Assembly (NCBI GenBank): GCA_016718605.1
Contig: JADKCY010000003.1
Coordinates: 434,001-498,000, forward strand
Reading direction: 5' to 3'
Length of the DNA stretch: 64,000 bases
Origin: Lysobacterales bacterium
GTDB taxonomy: Bacteria; Pseudomonadota; Gammaproteobacteria; Xanthomonadales; Xanthomonadaceae
A model generated the notes under the pieces. The model ran no database searches. It saw only the letters and a list, made by a program, of their open reading frames with translations, and was not told where the DNA came from. Made by a program: the position numbers and the translations under genes. This document shows positions 19,000-27,960 of the stretch, piece after piece. The stretch's first letter is position 1. Every line of letters starts with the position of its first letter.

Positions 19000-19620
19000 C
19001 TACGCGGGCTTGACCGAATCCTCTGGTCGACGCTCCAGAACCGCATCGATGAGGCCGTAGTCCCGCGCTTGGGGCGCTGACAAGAAATTATCTCGATCCG
19101 TGTCTTTTGCAATTTGCTCCACGGGTTGCCCCGTATGGTGCGCAAGAATCGCGTTCAGGCGATCACGAATGGTCAGAATTTCCCGCGTATGGATTTCGAT
19201 ATCGCTGGCTTGACCCTGATAGCCACCCAAAGGCTGATGAATCATGACGCGGGAGTGCGGCAACGCGAAACGCTTGCCCGCCGCACCGGAAGCCAACAAC
19301 AAAGCCCCCATGCTGGCTGCTTGACCGATGCACATCGTCGACACGGCCGGTTTGATGTACTGCATGGTGTCGTAGATCGCCATGCCGGCAGTGACAACAC
19401 CACCCGGACTGTTGATGTAGAGATGGATATCCTTCTCAGGATTTTCCGACTCCAAGAACAACAACTGGGCAACAATGACATTCGCCATGTGATCGTCAAT
19501 GGGCCCGACCAGAAAGATCACCCGCTCTTTCAAAAGACGACTGTAGATGTCGTAGGCGCGCTCACCGCGACTGGTCTGTTCAACCACCATCGGGACCAGA
19601 TTGAGATTCGTGATGCTCAT
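19000..19620 (-). CDS. clpP: ATP-dependent Clp protease proteolytic subunit
   Basis: 206 aa serine peptidase forming the double-heptamer chamber used by ClpX and ClpA. The catalytic serine is in GQAASMGALLL, the histidine in SRVMIHQPLGG and the aspartate in DTDRDNF. The ATG at 19620 has AGAGGATG upstream; the in-frame start at 19656 lies inside the tig terminator hairpin and is rejected. Gene order tig-clpP-clpX-lon is standard. The upstream terminator ends only 26 bases before this start (see findings). Confidence 0.96.
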   Translation of the reverse strand: MSITNLNLVPMVVEQTSRGERAYDIYSRLLKERVIFLVGPIDDHMANVIVAQLLFLESENPEKDIHLYINSPGGVVTAGMAIYDTMQYIKPAVSTMCIGQAASMGALLLASGAAGKRFALPHSRVMIHQPLGGYQGQASDIEIHTREILTIRDRLNAILAHHTGQPVEQIAKDTDRDNFLSAPQARDYGLIDAVLERRPEDSVKPA

Positions 19621-19645
19621 GCGATCATCCTCTGTGTGCGAATTT

Positions 19646-19690
19646 GGAAAAAGCAACGGCCGCCAACGTTGATTCGCGGCGGCCGTTGCT
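19646..19690 (-). terminator. Terminator hairpin between tig and clpP
   Basis: Perfect 13-bp stem AGCAACGGCCGCC / GGCGGCCGTTGCT (19652-19664 with 19678-19690) with a 13-nt loop, followed on the minus strand by TTTT (complement of 19648-19651). It terminates tig and sits in what would be the clpP leader. Confidence 0.85.
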
Positions 19691-19709
19691 AGGTCGGATC
19701 AATCCGTGA

Positions 19710-21011
19710 TTACGCACCCGCCGGGCGCATAACCTCCGCAAAAGCCAGTTCCTGAGTGGTCAAGTCGGCGTGGTCAGCAATCCAATCGATGACCTGATCC
19801 TCAATGACACGACTCTGCAGGTTCTGCATCAATTGGGGGTCTCGACGGTAAAGTTCAATGACCTCCTGCGGATCTTCATACGTCGACGCGATCATCGCCA
19901 TGGTCTCGTTCAGACGATTCTGGTCTAGGCGCAAGCTGTTCTGGCGCGCAAGTTCCCCGAGCAAAATTGCCGCTTTGACGCGGCGCACGGCCACGTCGGC
20001 AAATTGCGCAGGATCCACTTGGTTGGCGTTCGAGCGCGAAGCGCCGGCCTGCGACGCCTGCTGAGCAAGCGACTTTGCCTCGGCCTCGACCATGCTCTTG
20101 GGGAGATCAAGCTCAGCATGCGAGGCAACCAAGGCCTCAACGACCTGCGCCTTCAATCGCCCCATCAATGCCCCCTTCAGCTCACGCTGAAGGTTGGCCC
20201 GAACTTCCGCACGGAAGGTGTCCATCGCGCCATCGGAAACCCCGAAACTCTGAATAAATTCAGCATCAACCACTGGCAGCGCCGCTTCAGAAACGCGCGC
20301 AATCTTGATGTTGAGTTTGGCGTGTCGGCCGGCCAAAGCTGCCACGCGATACCCTTCTGGGAAGGTCATGTCGAAAGCGCTTTCGGCGCCGACCGCAAGC
20401 CCAACCAGTTTCTGCTCAAGTTCAGCAAAAAGCGCTCCAGAGCCAATAATGGTACCGGCACGTTCCACGCCTTCTGCCGGCACTCGGCCCTCTTCGGTCA
20501 GCGCAGAGGACTCAAACATCACCATGTCGCCGACAGTGGCGGCACGTTCCACTTCGTTCCAACTGCGCCGCTGCAAGCGCAGGGTTTCGATCATGTGATC
20601 GATGTCCGCATCTTTCACTTCAGCAACCGGGCGAATCACTTTCAGCGCTGACACATCAACTGTGCCAACTTCTGGCATCACCTCGAAGGTCGCCGTGAAC
20701 GCAATCTCTCCGTCGACATCCACCTTGGTCGCCTCGACCGCAGGCGCCCGAGCGGGACGCAGATTCTCCTGCATCAGGGCGGAGTTCAAAGCGCTGCGAA
20801 TCACCTCGCCCAAGGCCTCACTACGCACCTGGCTACCGAACCGCTGTTCGATCACGCGCGCAGGCACTTTGCCTGGGCGGAATCCTTTGATCCGCACCTC
20901 GCGCCCAAGCTGGCGGAGACGGGTAGAAATCTGATTCTGCAGTCCATCGGCGGGGAGACTGACGGTGAGCTTGCGCTCAAGCTTGCCGATGTTTTCAACC
21001 AACACTTGCAT
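19710..21011 (-). CDS. tig: Trigger factor, ribosome-associated chaperone
   Basis: 433 aa (E. coli 432). The N-terminal ribosome-binding domain has the signature IKGFRPGKVP (about residues 41-50), followed by a FKBP-type PPIase domain (around residues 155-240) and a helical C-terminal chaperone domain. It binds nascent chains at the ribosomal exit tunnel. It lies downstream of five tRNA genes on the same strand with 101 bases between, and no strong terminator is visible in that gap. A hairpin terminator follows the stop codon. Confidence 0.96.
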   Translation of the reverse strand: MQVLVENIGKLERKLTVSLPADGLQNQISTRLRQLGREVRIKGFRPGKVPARVIEQRFGSQVRSEALGEVIRSALNSALMQENLRPARAPAVEATKVDVDGEIAFTATFEVMPEVGTVDVSALKVIRPVAEVKDADIDHMIETLRLQRRSWNEVERAATVGDMVMFESSALTEEGRVPAEGVERAGTIIGSGALFAELEQKLVGLAVGAESAFDMTFPEGYRVAALAGRHAKLNIKIARVSEAALPVVDAEFIQSFGVSDGAMDTFRAEVRANLQRELKGALMGRLKAQVVEALVASHAELDLPKSMVEAEAKSLAQQASQAGASRSNANQVDPAQFADVAVRRVKAAILLGELARQNSLRLDQNRLNETMAMIASTYEDPQEVIELYRRDPQLMQNLQSRVIEDQVIDWIADHADLTTQELAFAEVMRPAGA

Positions 21012-21112
21012 GGTGACTCCTAGACAACAACAAGTTCAGCGCACGTCGCTGATGGCGGATCCTGAAACAGGTGCCCTGGCCCACTCACACATCAGCTCAA
21101 CCGATGTGCCCG

Positions 21113-21197
<85 letters not shown>

Positions 21198-21228
21198 GTT
21201 GCTGCTGGGAACCCGACAAGACGGGAGA

Positions 21229-21304
21229 TGGTGGGCCGTCAAGGACTCGAACCTTGAACCTACGGATTAAGAGTCCGCTGCTCTACCAATTGAGCTAACG
21301 GCCC
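21229..21304 (-). tRNA. tRNA-Lys (CUU)
   Basis: 76-nt cloverleaf on the minus strand with acceptor GGGCCGT/ACGGCCC, discriminator A and encoded CCA. The anticodon loop CTCTTAA gives CUU, so this is the minor lysine isoacceptor. Confidence 0.95.
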
Positions 21305-21359
21305 GACCTGATTGAATCGCCTTTCGACGACCGACGCGTATTGTGCCGCATCTTGATGC

Positions 21360-21436
21360 TGGGGTGGAAGACGGGACTCGAACCCGCGACCCTCGGAATC
21401 ACAATCCGATGCTCTAACCGACTGAGCTACATCCAC
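21360..21436 (-). tRNA. tRNA-His (GUG)
   Basis: 77 nt on the minus strand. The anticodon loop TTGTGAT gives GUG. Discriminator C73, encoded CCA and a G at position -1 (complement of 21437) are the histidine identity elements. The acceptor stem GTGGATG/CTTCCAC contains a T6-T67 mismatch. Confidence 0.95.
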
Positions 21437-21457
21437 CATATGTTCTAGTTGCAATCG

Positions 21458-21531
21458 CGCGCCTGACAGGAATCGAACCTGTAACCGCCGGCTTAGAAGG
21501 CCGGTGCTCTATCCGATTGAGCTACAGGCGC
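21458..21531 (-). tRNA. tRNA-Arg (UCU)
   Basis: Cloverleaf on the minus strand with acceptor GCGCCTG/CAGGCGC and discriminator G. The anticodon loop CTTCTAA gives UCU. The three bases after the discriminator are CGA, so CCA is not encoded, unlike the other six tRNA genes of the window. Confidence 0.94.
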
Positions 21532-21571
21532 TTGCAATCGGGTACCGCCTGCGCGGGATCTCGAAGCCATC

Positions 21572-21648
21572 TGGTCGGGGTAGAGGGATTCGAACCCCCG
21601 ACCTTCTGCTCCCAAAGCAGACGCACTACCAAGCTGTGCTATACCCCG
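21572..21648 (-). tRNA. tRNA-Pro (UGG)
   Basis: 77 nt on the minus strand with acceptor CGGGGTA/TACCCCG, discriminator A and encoded CCA. The anticodon loop TTTGGGA gives UGG. It is the first gene of the array Pro-Arg-His-Lys-Leu, so the array promoter should lie in 21649-21780, which holds no gene. Confidence 0.95.
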
Positions 21649-21780
21649 ACAGGCCAGAAACCCTCGCCGGTTGACCGTCTAACGGGTCACGCGAACTGTG
21701 GAATGTTAAAGATGCAACGACAGTCCGTCAAGAAACGGATCGGCAACTGCACGCACGTCAAGGGGTGCTCCGTCTCAAGT

Positions 21781-22272
21781 TTATTGCTGTGGCGATCCAA
21801 CAACGCGTTCAAGCTCTTCACGTGTCACCGGTCCCAAAAACTGCTTTGCGACGGTGCCGTCGGGGGCGATGACATGGGTCGTAGGAAGTCCACGTGGCAC
21901 GGCAAAATCTTCTGGAGGCGCGTAAACATCGACAATGCTGATTGGGTATTTCACCGCGTAACGCTCGATGAAGACCTTCATGTGCGCAGGACTGATCTCC
22001 TCAAAGGCCAGTCCGACCACCATGACATCCTCGCGATCTTCATCAAGCTCGGACAACATGGGAATTTCCTCCCTGCAGGGCGCACACCACGTTGCCCAAA
22101 AGTTGACGATCACCCATCGGCCGCGCTGTTGACTGAGATCAAAAGTCCGCCCTTGGACCGTGTCAACGCTAAGCACAGGCAATTCTGTCGGGGAGTCAGC
22201 AGCCAGACAGTTCGCACCGTATCCAAGTGCACACCACATCAGCCAAGCAACAGAGCATCCTGCACTCTTCAT
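21781..22272 (-). CDS. TlpA/ResA-type periplasmic thioredoxin
   Basis: 163 aa. A signal peptide (residues 1-25, ending near ANCLAADS) precedes a thioredoxin fold with the redox motif WCAPC in NFWATWCAPCREE and the cis-proline loop RGLPTTHVI. Proteins of this family reduce disulfides outside the cytoplasm, for example in cytochrome c maturation; the client is unknown. The ATG overlaps the yihY stop by four bases (ATGA), so it is translationally coupled as the third gene of coaE-yihY-tlpA. The exact subfamily is not resolved. Confidence 0.85.
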   Translation of the reverse strand: MKSAGCSVAWLMWCALGYGANCLAADSPTELPVLSVDTVQGRTFDLSQQRGRWVIVNFWATWCAPCREEIPMLSELDEDREDVMVVGLAFEEISPAHMKVFIERYAVKYPISIVDVYAPPEDFAVPRGLPTTHVIAPDGTVAKQFLGPVTREELERVVGSPQQ

Positions 22273-23564
22273 ATCCTGTCCTCACTGGGTTGCGTCACGA
22301 CCCTGAACAAAGCGCTGACCGGCAGGCCAAGCGCTGGGCGCATATCGCTGGCAAGCCCTTGCAGAACCGTCGCAATCTGTTTTCCAAGCGGATCCTGATG
22401 CAACTCCTGTGGTACTGGCTGAAGTGGAACTCGCAGTCCCGTCGACTCGTACACATCTTCCAGCATCAGCGCATCCAAATCTCTACTCAATACCCACGCA
22501 CCACTCTCAATCCTTTGCAGGATCGTGTGCCGCGCGAGCAGCTCGATAATCCACATCAACTGATCGTCGCTCAAAGTGGGTTCGGAGGATCGCAGATCCA
22601 GAGTATGCAAACCCCGACCCAACTGCTGCGCTTGGGAAAAGCGTGCAAGAACACGAAGCAGACCATACAACTCGTATCCCTTTGGCAGACGAGCTGCGGC
22701 CGGCTGATAGCGAAACGACGAGAGCGACGCTGCCAGCGAAGCACCCAGCAAAACAACCAGCCAAGACAGGTAAACCCAGAGCAGGAAAATCGGCACGACC
22801 GCCAATGCGCCGTATATTTGCTCGTAGGAAGGCACCTCCCGGAGATAGAACGCAAATCCGGTTTTTGCCCACTCGAACAACAATGTCGCCAACACACCAC
22901 CTGCCAAGGCGTTGATGCCGCCCACTCGTCGATTGGGAATCACCAAATAGGCCAAGGAAAAAGCGGTCAGTTCCAACAACGTTGGCAGCCATTCCCACAC
23001 GGCTCCTCGCGTGCGTATGTGGTCGGGATCAGGACCCAATCCAACATCGAGCAATGAGGTCGAAACCGCAAGGCTGGCGACCAACAAGATTGGCCCCAGC
23101 GTGAGAACACTCCAATACATCAGCACCCGCGCAAGCGTCGGGCGCGCGTTGCCAACTCGCCAGATACGATTGAAGGTGTCTTCGATATTTTTCATCAGCA
23201 GCAACGCAATGATCAGCAAGCTGATCACTCCCGCTGCGGTCAGTCGCGACGCACTAAGCGCTGAATCCCGAACCCAAGCCTCCACCGCGCGCGCGGACGC
23301 CGGCACAAAGTTCGCAAACAAGAATGCAGTCAACTGCTCGGTCCACGCTTGGAACACGGGGAACGATGACATCACCCCCAAGACTGCGGCGGCTAGCGGC
23401 ACCAACGCAAATACCGTGGTGTAGGCCAGCGCACTAGCCGTTTCGAAACAGCGATCTTCAACAAATCGATGCCATAGGTAGCTCAAAAAATCACGCAACA
23501 GGGCCCTGTCCAGCCAACGACGCGGCAAAAAATCCAACCATGCGGAGGACGTCGTCACTCGCAT
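22269..23564 (-). CDS. YihY/BrkB family inner-membrane protein
   Basis: 431 aa with about six hydrophobic helices in the first 290 residues (for example near 95-125, 140-175, 200-225, 245-275). The family motif around ASALAYTTVFALVPL near residue 45 and NRRVGGINALAGG are typical of YihY (once misnamed RNase BN). The C-terminal 150 residues are soluble and contain a predicted winged-helix-like stretch (LSDDQLMWIIELLARH). Molecular function is unknown. It overlaps coaE by 10 bases upstream and the TlpA-like gene by 4 bases downstream. Confidence 0.85.
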   Translation of the reverse strand: MRVTTSSAWLDFLPRRWLDRALLRDFLSYLWHRFVEDRCFETASALAYTTVFALVPLAAAVLGVMSSFPVFQAWTEQLTAFLFANFVPASARAVEAWVRDSALSASRLTAAGVISLLIIALLLMKNIEDTFNRIWRVGNARPTLARVLMYWSVLTLGPILLVASLAVSTSLLDVGLGPDPDHIRTRGAVWEWLPTLLELTAFSLAYLVIPNRRVGGINALAGGVLATLLFEWAKTGFAFYLREVPSYEQIYGALAVVPIFLLWVYLSWLVVLLGASLAASLSSFRYQPAAARLPKGYELYGLLRVLARFSQAQQLGRGLHTLDLRSSEPTLSDDQLMWIIELLARHTILQRIESGAWVLSRDLDALMLEDVYESTGLRVPLQPVPQELHQDPLGKQIATVLQGLASDMRPALGLPVSALFRVVTQPSEDRI

Positions 23565-24199
23565 TCACCCGATGGATCACTGGAACCTCGGACCCGTCGT
23601 GCAATTTCGAGGTAACGCGAATGCAATCGCTTGACCGCCTCATCGAGTTCTGCGAGGTCTGATTGATTGATGATCACATCATCTGCCAAGGCGATCCTCT
23701 GCGCTCGAGTTGCTTGACCGGCAATCACTTCATCAGCCTCCGACTGGGTGATGCTATCGCGGCGCATGATGCGCTCGCGCTGTAGCTCGACTGGCGCATC
23801 GATAACCAATACGCGATCCACCCAATCATATCGATGCGACTCCGCGAGCAGCGGAATCGCCAACATCACATAGGGCCCAGACGCTGCGCGTGCTTGCTGC
23901 TGCATGACCATGGCAATGAGTGGATGAAGCAATGCCTCTAGTAACTGCTTCTTGCCCGGATCGGAAAAAATCAATTCGCGCATGCGGCGGCGATCCAACT
24001 TGCCGTCCTGCGCCAAAACCGCACCGCCGAACTGTTGCCGAATCGCCTGCAATGCAGGCTGCCCGGGAGCGACCAGTTCCCGTGCGATGACGTCAGCATC
24101 AATTACCGCGACACCCAACGCTTCGAAGCGCCGAGTGACTTCCGACTTGCCTGCGCCAATACCACCGGTAACTGCCACGAAAAAAGGATCCGCGCGCAT
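23555..24199 (-). CDS. coaE: Dephospho-CoA kinase
   Basis: 214 aa enzyme of the last step of coenzyme A synthesis. The P-loop GGIGAGKSEV is at residues 12-21, and the conserved DADVIARELV and LLEALLHPLI follow. The ATG at 24199 has GAGG five bases upstream; the in-frame GTG at 24205 is too close to that site to be the start. It is the first gene of the overlapping coaE-yihY-tlpA set. Confidence 0.93.
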   Translation of the reverse strand: MRADPFFVAVTGGIGAGKSEVTRRFEALGVAVIDADVIARELVAPGQPALQAIRQQFGGAVLAQDGKLDRRRMRELIFSDPGKKQLLEALLHPLIAMVMQQQARAASGPYVMLAIPLLAESHRYDWVDRVLVIDAPVELQRERIMRRDSITQSEADEVIAGQATRAQRIALADDVIINQSDLAELDEAVKRLHSRYLEIARRVRGSSDPSGECE

Positions 24200-24271
24200 G
24201 CACACCTCGCTCAGTACCCGGCCAGTCTGTCACAGGCAATCGCAGCATGCAGCAGAGGCAGCGACAAAATC

Positions 24272-24622
24272 TCAGCGACGCAGAACGCTCACCGCCTGAA
24301 CAAGCCAGCCCAGCATCAACAAGCTGCCGCCAAGTGGTGCAAAGCGAGTCGACCAATGCCATAGAGCCGCGCCGAGAAGGCTACCGGCAAACAGCGTTAA
24401 CCCGGCCAGCAAAATCAGGAGTGACAAGCGATGGATTCGGGTGGGCGAGATTCGAGCCAGGAAAAACAAGGCAATGCCGTGCGGTAAAAGGTAGGCCACC
24501 GCGGTTTGTGCCCATTCCTGCGACTGCCCCTGAAGTCCGTGCGAAGCGTATGCACCGAACGCGATGGCACTCGAACAGTAAAGTGCCGCCCATGCGGCAA
24601 TGACACGGTCAAAAATAGCCAC
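24272..24622 (-). CDS. DUF423 family small membrane protein (YgdD-like)
   Basis: 116 aa with four hydrophobic helices. The family features AFGAYASHGL near residue 25 and YLLPHGIALFFL are present, and the protein ends WLVQAVSVLRR. DUF423 proteins are inner-membrane proteins with no established biochemical role. It lies 72 bases before coaE on the same strand. The 255 bases upstream (24623-24877) hold no supported gene. Confidence 0.82.
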   Translation of the reverse strand: MAIFDRVIAAWAALYCSSAIAFGAYASHGLQGQSQEWAQTAVAYLLPHGIALFFLARISPTRIHRLSLLILLAGLTLFAGSLLGAALWHWSTRFAPLGGSLLMLGWLVQAVSVLRR

Positions 24623-24877
24623 CCACCATCCTCCAGAAGCCTGTCGGGTTTTGGATCACCGCTGCCGATCTCCCCGAAAAATTCGGTTTTCGCTGATCTT
24701 CTGGCCCATAGCAGCATGATGGACCCGCGAACACGACAAAAATCTGAACTCGACGGGGCAATTTCTCGCGAGTCGTACTCACAGCCCGACAGGCAACCGT
24801 TGGATGCCAACCTGAGCGTTCACTCGCGAGACAACGAGGCGGCGGGTCGACTGAACCGCCCGCCACCTGGCTTCACC

Positions 24878-26089
24878 TTACGCCTTGGGCTTCAGATAGG
24901 CCTCGAGCGATTTGCGCAGCAAGTCAGCCTTGAACAAAGGCAATTGGAAGACACGTCCTTCAAAGCGCGCGTGCAGACGTTGCTGTTCTTTCTCTATTGC
25001 GGAACGGCGTTGTGCGGCATCCCCTTCGGGATCCATCAACGCCAACGGCTGCGGTTCATCTGCGGCTTGCGTGACGGCGTCTGCACCACCATTGTCTACC
25101 GACGGAGCAGCATCATCGGGTTTGGCAACCTGTCGCGCTTGGTAGGCGTCGACTTCGCGCTTTTGCTCCGCTTGCACCCATGCAGCAAGTTGATCGGCAT
25201 CAAGACTCGCCTCCCACGCTGACCAAACAAGACCATCCACGTCCCACAATCGGGCACGGACCTGCAAGCCTTCGCGGGTCACGACTGTGACGATTGTCAC
25301 CGCATCCGCGTCTGCTGCCGGGGAAGCGGAAACAGACGCGACGTCGTCAAAGCGAAGGCCGCTGACAGCGCCCACCGTGCTGTCGACAACGAGGTCACTG
25401 GCCAATTCACGATTGCGTGGCATATCACGCAACTGGAACTGCGCAATTCCTGAGGAGGCGACTGGAATCATCTGCAGGGATTTGGCTTTTGGAGCGGCAA
25501 TGTCGAGCGACGCAATCCGATTGCCTGCCAAGTCCAGAAGATCCCGCTGGAGCCAATTCGACACGGCAGAATCGACTGCCATGTTCTGATCGATCATCCA
25601 GCTTTGGTCATCACCCGACTCGCGAACAAAGGTGCCAGTGCCCTGGCTGGCGCTGCGTCCGAATATGAGGCTGACTTCGGGATTCACGCCCTCTAGGACG
25701 ACCTGCAAACCTCGGGCATTGCTATCACTGATATCTTCGACACCCAGTGCAGCGTGGGACTCCTTCCTACTGGTCTTGGCTTCGATTCGGCGCGCATCCG
25801 CAAGTTTCAACAGGAAGCTACGCAACTTATCGACATCCGCTGGATACCCGTCGCGCTGAACCACAACCCACTGGTCGCCTTGACGTCGCAGGTGGACCAA
25901 CTCGCGACCACTGGCACCCGTAACTTTTAGCCCAGACACGTCATTGAGCTTGGCATGCAGGCCATCGACCAAAGGACCAGGCGCTGGCGCCTCGAGTACA
26001 GGCTTGCGGCTGTCCCCTATGTAGACGGCCACGGCAAACAGCACGACGCCAAGCACGCCCGTCCACATCAAACTCTTTGGATGAATCAT
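24878..26089 (-). CDS. DUF4340 domain protein of a Gld-type ABC system
   Basis: 403 aa with a single N-terminal membrane anchor (about residues 8-25, MWTGVLGVVLFAVAVYIG) and a large external domain, ending in a charged coiled segment. DUF4340 genes habitually sit last in operons with a Gldg-family protein, an ABC-2 permease and an ATPase, exactly as here. The ATG overlaps the upstream stop by four bases (ATGA). Function is unknown; a role as periplasmic partner of the transporter is inferred from context only. Confidence 0.8.
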   Translation of the reverse strand: MIHPKSLMWTGVLGVVLFAVAVYIGDSRKPVLEAPAPGPLVDGLHAKLNDVSGLKVTGASGRELVHLRRQGDQWVVVQRDGYPADVDKLRSFLLKLADARRIEAKTSRKESHAALGVEDISDSNARGLQVVLEGVNPEVSLIFGRSASQGTGTFVRESGDDQSWMIDQNMAVDSAVSNWLQRDLLDLAGNRIASLDIAAPKAKSLQMIPVASSGIAQFQLRDMPRNRELASDLVVDSTVGAVSGLRFDDVASVSASPAADADAVTIVTVVTREGLQVRARLWDVDGLVWSAWEASLDADQLAAWVQAEQKREVDAYQARQVAKPDDAAPSVDNGGADAVTQAADEPQPLALMDPEGDAAQRRSAIEKEQQRLHARFEGRVFQLPLFKADLLRKSLEAYLKPKA

Positions 26090-27948
26090 GCGACACCTCC
26101 ACGACGACGACGCACTCGCGATGCGACGAAGCCCAGCGCGATGGCCGTCAACAGAATCGGAACCCCTGCGATGTTAAGAAATTTGAGCTTGTTGCCAAGT
26201 GCACGAATGTCGCTATCGAGGTCATGGCGAACCTCGCGAAGCTCCTTGCGAATACGCAACTTCTCCGCTTGGAAGCGCTCGATGGCCGCTTGTTGTTCAG
26301 GACTCAGCAACATGGCATTGCCGTCCGATTTCTGCGCCTGCAACTCGGTCAGTTGCCGTTCCGTCTCGTCCAATTGCGCTTGGAGTTCCTGCTCTTTGGC
26401 ACGGAACCGATCATCCGCCTGACGCTTGAGTGCCTCCACAGTCGAGAATGGGCGCGAGGACGAACCACGCGCACGCACCTGGATGAGATCACTGCTCCCC
26501 ACCAGATTGTCCGCCGCATTGATGATGAAGTCGCCATTGTTTGCGAACGCGTTCACCACGCGCTGACCAAAGAATGACTGCACCTGTACCCACAAACGGT
26601 CAGTCAACAGATCGGTATCTGCCACCACAACGATGCTGGCATTGCCATCGCTCTCGGCGCGATGGCCACTACCACTGCGTTGCGGAAAGGCGGTTTTCAG
26701 CTTTCCGCTCAGTCGTCCGGCCAGCACGTAGCGATCACCGGTTGCGCTGAAGTCACTGAACAGCTCACGCGGATCCGCCACGAATCGAACGCGCTCAGTC
26801 GCTATCGTGGAGGCGCTACCAGACGATTGCGCCAGGGCCTCCAGTTGCAAAGGACTGTCGTCCGCCAAACTGATGAACCCTGCGGTCGAGAGATTGAGAG
26901 CCTTGAGCTGCGCCGAGATCACATCCTGCTGATTGAGATCCTCGGACGCCAAGCCAAGGATAGCGAGATGGCGCTGCGGTGCACTGCCCTGCTGAGTCTG
27001 AATCTGCAACGCATTTTCCGCATCCAGCACAACCTTAGCCGGGTCGTACTGGATTCCCCACGCCTTGAACAAGACATCCAGATTCGAGGACTTATCCGCA
27101 AACATCGCCGACATCGGATCAGCGCCTGCGCCCTGTTGTTCAGCCTCGGCATTGGGGTCAACGAACACCAGTAACCGCCCACCACGCAAGACAAACTGGT
27201 CAATCGCATACAGCGTGTCGTCGGTCAACGCCTTCGGATGGATGAGCGCGAGCAACTGCACATCTTCGGCAATCGATGCCGCGTTGCTCTCCAAGGTGCG
27301 GACATTGAACAGCTTGCCAATTTCCTCACGGATGACCCAACCTTGAGTCGACTGCCCCGTCGCTGGATCCACACCTGCGGACAGATTCAAACCACTCATC
27401 AGGCCTAGGATCGGGCGTTCCGGTTCTGCCAAGCTACTGATCAGCTTGGCGATGTCGTACTCAAGGAAGGTTTCTTTATCTGGTTGAAAGAATGGGATCG
27501 CGGCCTGACCATCCAGCGAATTGCTGCCCGCTAAACCAAAGAACAGGGTTTCACCAGTTGCGCCCAATGGCACCGCCTGCAGTCCGAATTCCGTTGCGCG
27601 ATCCTCGTCTTCCGAAAACGACTGCGGATCGACAACCTCCAGACTCAGTTTACCAACCGATACAGCGACCATTTCCTCGAGCATCTCGCGCACGCGATTG
27701 GCATAGGTGCGCAGGGCGGGATAGTCCTTTGCGGCGGACTCGGAAAAGTACATCCGCAAGCGGATCGGCTCATCGACCTTTGCGATCAGACTGCGTGTAC
27801 CTTCCGACAGCGTGTACAGGCGATCCTCGGTGAGATCCAGACGCCACCCTCGAAACAGCAGACTGCTCAACATCAGCAGGGCGAGAAACAAGGCCGCCAG
27901 CACGAGCAAAGTCGAGCCGGTCAGCGCACGTCGATTCATCAATGACAT
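26086..27948 (-). CDS. Gldg family / GldG-like ABC auxiliary protein
   Basis: 620 aa. An N-terminal membrane helix (about residues 10-32) and a C-terminal helix (about 595-612, LNIAGVPILLTAIALGFVASRV) bracket a large extracytoplasmic domain. The segment RGGRLLVFVDPNAE is typical of the ABC-type uncharacterised (GldG) domain. A coiled-coil stretch (about 515-590, rich in Q, E and R) precedes the last helix. It resembles GldG of the Bacteroidetes gliding system, but the homologues in Proteobacteria are of unknown role. The permease stop lies 12 bases upstream. Confidence 0.82.
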   Translation of the reverse strand: MSLMNRRALTGSTLLVLAALFLALLMLSSLLFRGWRLDLTEDRLYTLSEGTRSLIAKVDEPIRLRMYFSESAAKDYPALRTYANRVREMLEEMVAVSVGKLSLEVVDPQSFSEDEDRATEFGLQAVPLGATGETLFFGLAGSNSLDGQAAIPFFQPDKETFLEYDIAKLISSLAEPERPILGLMSGLNLSAGVDPATGQSTQGWVIREEIGKLFNVRTLESNAASIAEDVQLLALIHPKALTDDTLYAIDQFVLRGGRLLVFVDPNAEAEQQGAGADPMSAMFADKSSNLDVLFKAWGIQYDPAKVVLDAENALQIQTQQGSAPQRHLAILGLASEDLNQQDVISAQLKALNLSTAGFISLADDSPLQLEALAQSSGSASTIATERVRFVADPRELFSDFSATGDRYVLAGRLSGKLKTAFPQRSGSGHRAESDGNASIVVVADTDLLTDRLWVQVQSFFGQRVVNAFANNGDFIINAADNLVGSSDLIQVRARGSSSRPFSTVEALKRQADDRFRAKEQELQAQLDETERQLTELQAQKSDGNAMLLSPEQQAAIERFQAEKLRIRKELREVRHDLDSDIRALGNKLKFLNIAGVPILLTAIALGFVASRVRRRRGGVA

Positions 27949-27960
27949 GGTCAGGCTCCT

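Noticed and set aside
24838..24877. Hairpin after the DUF4340 gene
   Set aside because: GGCGGG and CCCGCC could pair, but the arms are out of register with a large loop and there is no T-tract.
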